A DNA stretch of 64,000 nt from the NCBI RefSeq assembly GCF_001641695.1, contig NZ_LSEF01000090.1, forward strand, positions 127,875-191,874, written 5' to 3'. How positions within the stretch are numbered: the first letter of the stretch is position 1; each line of letters opens with the position of its first letter. Shown piece after piece: positions 62,393-64,000 of the stretch. The translations under genes and the position numbers were made by a program. A model generated the notes under the pieces. It saw nothing but the letters and a program-made list of their open reading frames with translations. It ran no database searches and was not told where the DNA came from. This DNA is from Bradyrhizobium neotropicale. GTDB lineage: Bacteria > Pseudomonadota > Alphaproteobacteria > Rhizobiales > Xanthobacteraceae.

Positions 62393-63913
62393 CATCGTCG
62401 CGCCAATCACCCAGGGCGCGAACTCGGCGCCGCCGAAATCAAAGCTCTCGCTCTTGGTCGGCTGGCCCGAGGCGGTCTTGAGGATGAGATCGAAGATGCG
62501 CTGGCCGCATTGCTCGACCGTCTCGGACCCTTCGAGGATGGTGCCGCAATTGACGTCCATGTCCTCTTCCATGCGCTTGTACATGGTGCTGTTGGTCGCA
62601 AGCTTGATCGACGGCGCGGGCTTGCAGCCGAACACGCTGCCGCGGCCAGTGGTGAAGCAGACGAGGTTAGCGCCGCCGGCGACCTGTCCGGTCGCGGCGA
62701 CCGGATCGTAGCCGGGCGTGTCCATGAAGACAAAGCCCTTCTTCGTCACCGGCTCGGCATAGCGCAGCACGTCGACGAGATTGGTGGTGCCGGCCTTCGC
62801 CATCGCACCGAGCGATTTCTCCAGAATGGTGGTGAGGCCGCCGGCCTTGTTACCGGGGCTCGGATTGGCGTTCATCTCGGCGCCTTCACGCTCGGTATAT
62901 TCCTCCCACCAGCGCATGAGGTCGACCAGCTTCTCGCCGACCTCGCGGCTGACGGCACGGCGCGTCAGCAGATGCTCGGCGCCGTAGGTCTCGGGCGTCT
63001 CCGACAGGATCACAGTGCCGCCGTGACGCACGATCAGATCGCTGGCTGCTCCCAGCGCGGGATTGGCGGAGACGCCGGAATAGCCGTCCGAGCCGCCGCA
63101 TTGCAGCGCCACGGTCAGTTCGCTCGCGGCGACCTTCTCGCGCTTGACCTTGTTGGCGTCGGCCAGTGCCTCGCGCACGAAGGCAACTCCCGCCTCCACT
63201 GTCTTGCGGGTGCCGCCGACCTCCTGGATGTCCATCGCGCGCAGGCGGCCGGCGAGCTTCTGCTCCTCCATCAGGCCGCCGATCTGGTTCACTTCGCAGC
63301 CAAGGCCCAGCACGATGACGTGGGAGAAATTGACGTGGCGCGCATAGCCGCCGAGCGTGCGGCGGAGCAGCGCCAGCGGCTCGTTCTGCGTCATGCCGCA
63401 GCCGGTCTTGTGCGTCAGCGCGACCACGCCGTCGACATTGGGGAATTCGGCCAGCGGATTTTCACCGGTGAAGGGATTCTTCTTGAAGACGTCGGCGACG
63501 AGGCCGGCGACATGCGCGCTGCAATTCACCGAGGTGAGGATGCCGATATAGTTGCGCGTCGCGACGCGGCCGTCCGGACGGCGGATGCCCTCGAAGGTCG
63601 CCGGCAGATCGAAGTTGGGCGTCGGCTTGACGTCGGCGCAATAGGCATAGTCCTTGGAGAAATCGCCCATGCCGCAATTCTGCGTGTGCACGTGCTGGCC
63701 CGGCGCGATCGGCGCGGTGGCGAAGCCGATGATCTGGCCGTAGCGCCGGACCGGCTCGCCCACCACGATCGGCTTGATCGCGACCTTATGCCCGGAGGGA
63801 ATGCGATCGACCGTCACGACGCCCTCTGCCACCACCGTTCCTGGCGGCAGGCTCGCGCGCGCGATCACCACGCCATCATCGGGATGCAGGCGGATGACGG
63901 GGCTGATGGTCAT
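62390..63913 (-). CDS. UxaA family hydrolase (altronate/galactarate dehydratase type)
   Basis: 507 residues combining the small N-terminal SAF-like domain (about 1-95, LHPDDGVVIARASLPPGTVV) and the large dehydratase domain (RPDGRVATRNYIGILTSVNC, then THKTGCGMTQ, LGLGCEVNQIGGL and LQCGGSDGYSGVSANPALG). It would remove water from a sugar acid such as altronate or galactarate. AAGGAG precedes the ATG at 63913. No sugar-acid transporter is seen in the window; more of the operon may lie beyond its edge. Confidence 0.92.
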   Translation of the reverse strand: MTISPVIRLHPDDGVVIARASLPPGTVVAEGVVTVDRIPSGHKVAIKPIVVGEPVRRYGQIIGFATAPIAPGQHVHTQNCGMGDFSKDYAYCADVKPTPNFDLPATFEGIRRPDGRVATRNYIGILTSVNCSAHVAGLVADVFKKNPFTGENPLAEFPNVDGVVALTHKTGCGMTQNEPLALLRRTLGGYARHVNFSHVIVLGLGCEVNQIGGLMEEQKLAGRLRAMDIQEVGGTRKTVEAGVAFVREALADANKVKREKVAASELTVALQCGGSDGYSGVSANPALGAASDLIVRHGGTVILSETPETYGAEHLLTRRAVSREVGEKLVDLMRWWEEYTEREGAEMNANPSPGNKAGGLTTILEKSLGAMAKAGTTNLVDVLRYAEPVTKKGFVFMDTPGYDPVAATGQVAGGANLVCFTTGRGSVFGCKPAPSIKLATNSTMYKRMEEDMDVNCGTILEGSETVEQCGQRIFDLILKTASGQPTKSESFDFGGAEFAPWVIGATM

Positions 63914-63942
63914 GGTCGTTCTCCTTGAATCTTCGTACTTCA

Positions 63943-64000
63943 CCTCTCCCCGTTCTTACGGGGAGAGGTCGGATCGCGCTCGGCGCCATCCGGGTGAGGG
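63943..64000. repeat. Intergenic palindromic repeat, cut by the window edge
   Basis: CCTCTCCCCGT pairs with ACGGGGAGAGG around a 4-base loop, followed by GTCGGATCGC and TCCGGGTGAGGG. This combination is typical of a repeated intergenic element in Bradyrhizobium. The copy is incomplete here. Confidence 0.6.

Noticed and set aside
62204..63928. A 574-codon open frame opposite uxaA
   Set aside because: Mirror frame; uxaA has family motifs and a good ribosome-binding site.

Overview
This is an approximately 64 kb chromosomal window from a GC-rich alphaproteobacterium, almost certainly Bradyrhizobium or a very close relative. Several things point there: a D-tartrate dehydratase whose recalled active-site residues match the characterised B. 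japonicum enzyme, a hopanoid gene set that includes hpnO and hpnP, promoter-like sites fitting the general stress sigma factor EcfG (GGAAC-N16-CGTT), FixK/FNR-type boxes (TTGA-N6-TCAA), and palindromic intergenic repeats of the kind scattered through Bradyrhizobium genomes. I see no rRNA, tRNA, CRISPR array or intact insertion sequence. Genes are dense, on both strands, in short operons.

Layout. 1-10 kb: the end of a UdgX-type uracil-DNA glycosylase, a Pit phosphate transporter, an M20 amidohydrolase, a GMC oxidoreductase with an alpha/beta hydrolase, an ATC-hydrolase-like gene divergent from a short LysR regulator, and a four-gene operon of Tat metallophosphoesterase, cupredoxin, ECF sigma factor and anti-sigma factor. 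10.7-33 kb: the hopanoid region. It holds hpnO, hpnN, ispH-hpnH, hpnC-hpnD-hpnE-shc-hpnG, then a second RND/MMPL exporter and hpnP, which lies between eutB and eutC. Together these genes turn farnesyl diphosphate into squalene and hopene (HpnC, D, E, Shc), add and trim the side chain (HpnH, HpnG, HpnO), methylate C-2 (HpnP) and move hopanoids to the outer membrane (HpnN). hpnN has a consensus EcfG promoter.

33-44 kb: a chemoreceptor, a LysR/tarD pair, a decayed stretch with a frameshifted AraC remnant, an MBL-fold hydrolase, an RlpA-like protein, a DUF4239 membrane protein, a small secreted protein and a SulP transporter followed by a perfect FixK/FNR box with no convincing gene behind it. 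44-55 kb: a SAM-cyclase-ATPase-TPR regulator, an ABC binding protein with an acyl-CoA dehydrogenase, and a stress-like cluster (folE with an EcfG-like promoter, a Rieske/FAD reductase, hdeD with a FixK-like box, a LapA-like protein), then an epoxide-hydrolase-like protein and an HD-domain protein.

55.5-64 kb: a three-gene cassette of DUF2126/transglutaminase, circularly permuted ATP-grasp fused to alpha-E, and a second transglutaminase. This is a predicted peptide-modifying system whose product is unknown and is the best candidate here for undescribed biology. The window ends with a UxaA-family dehydratase and a truncated repeat.
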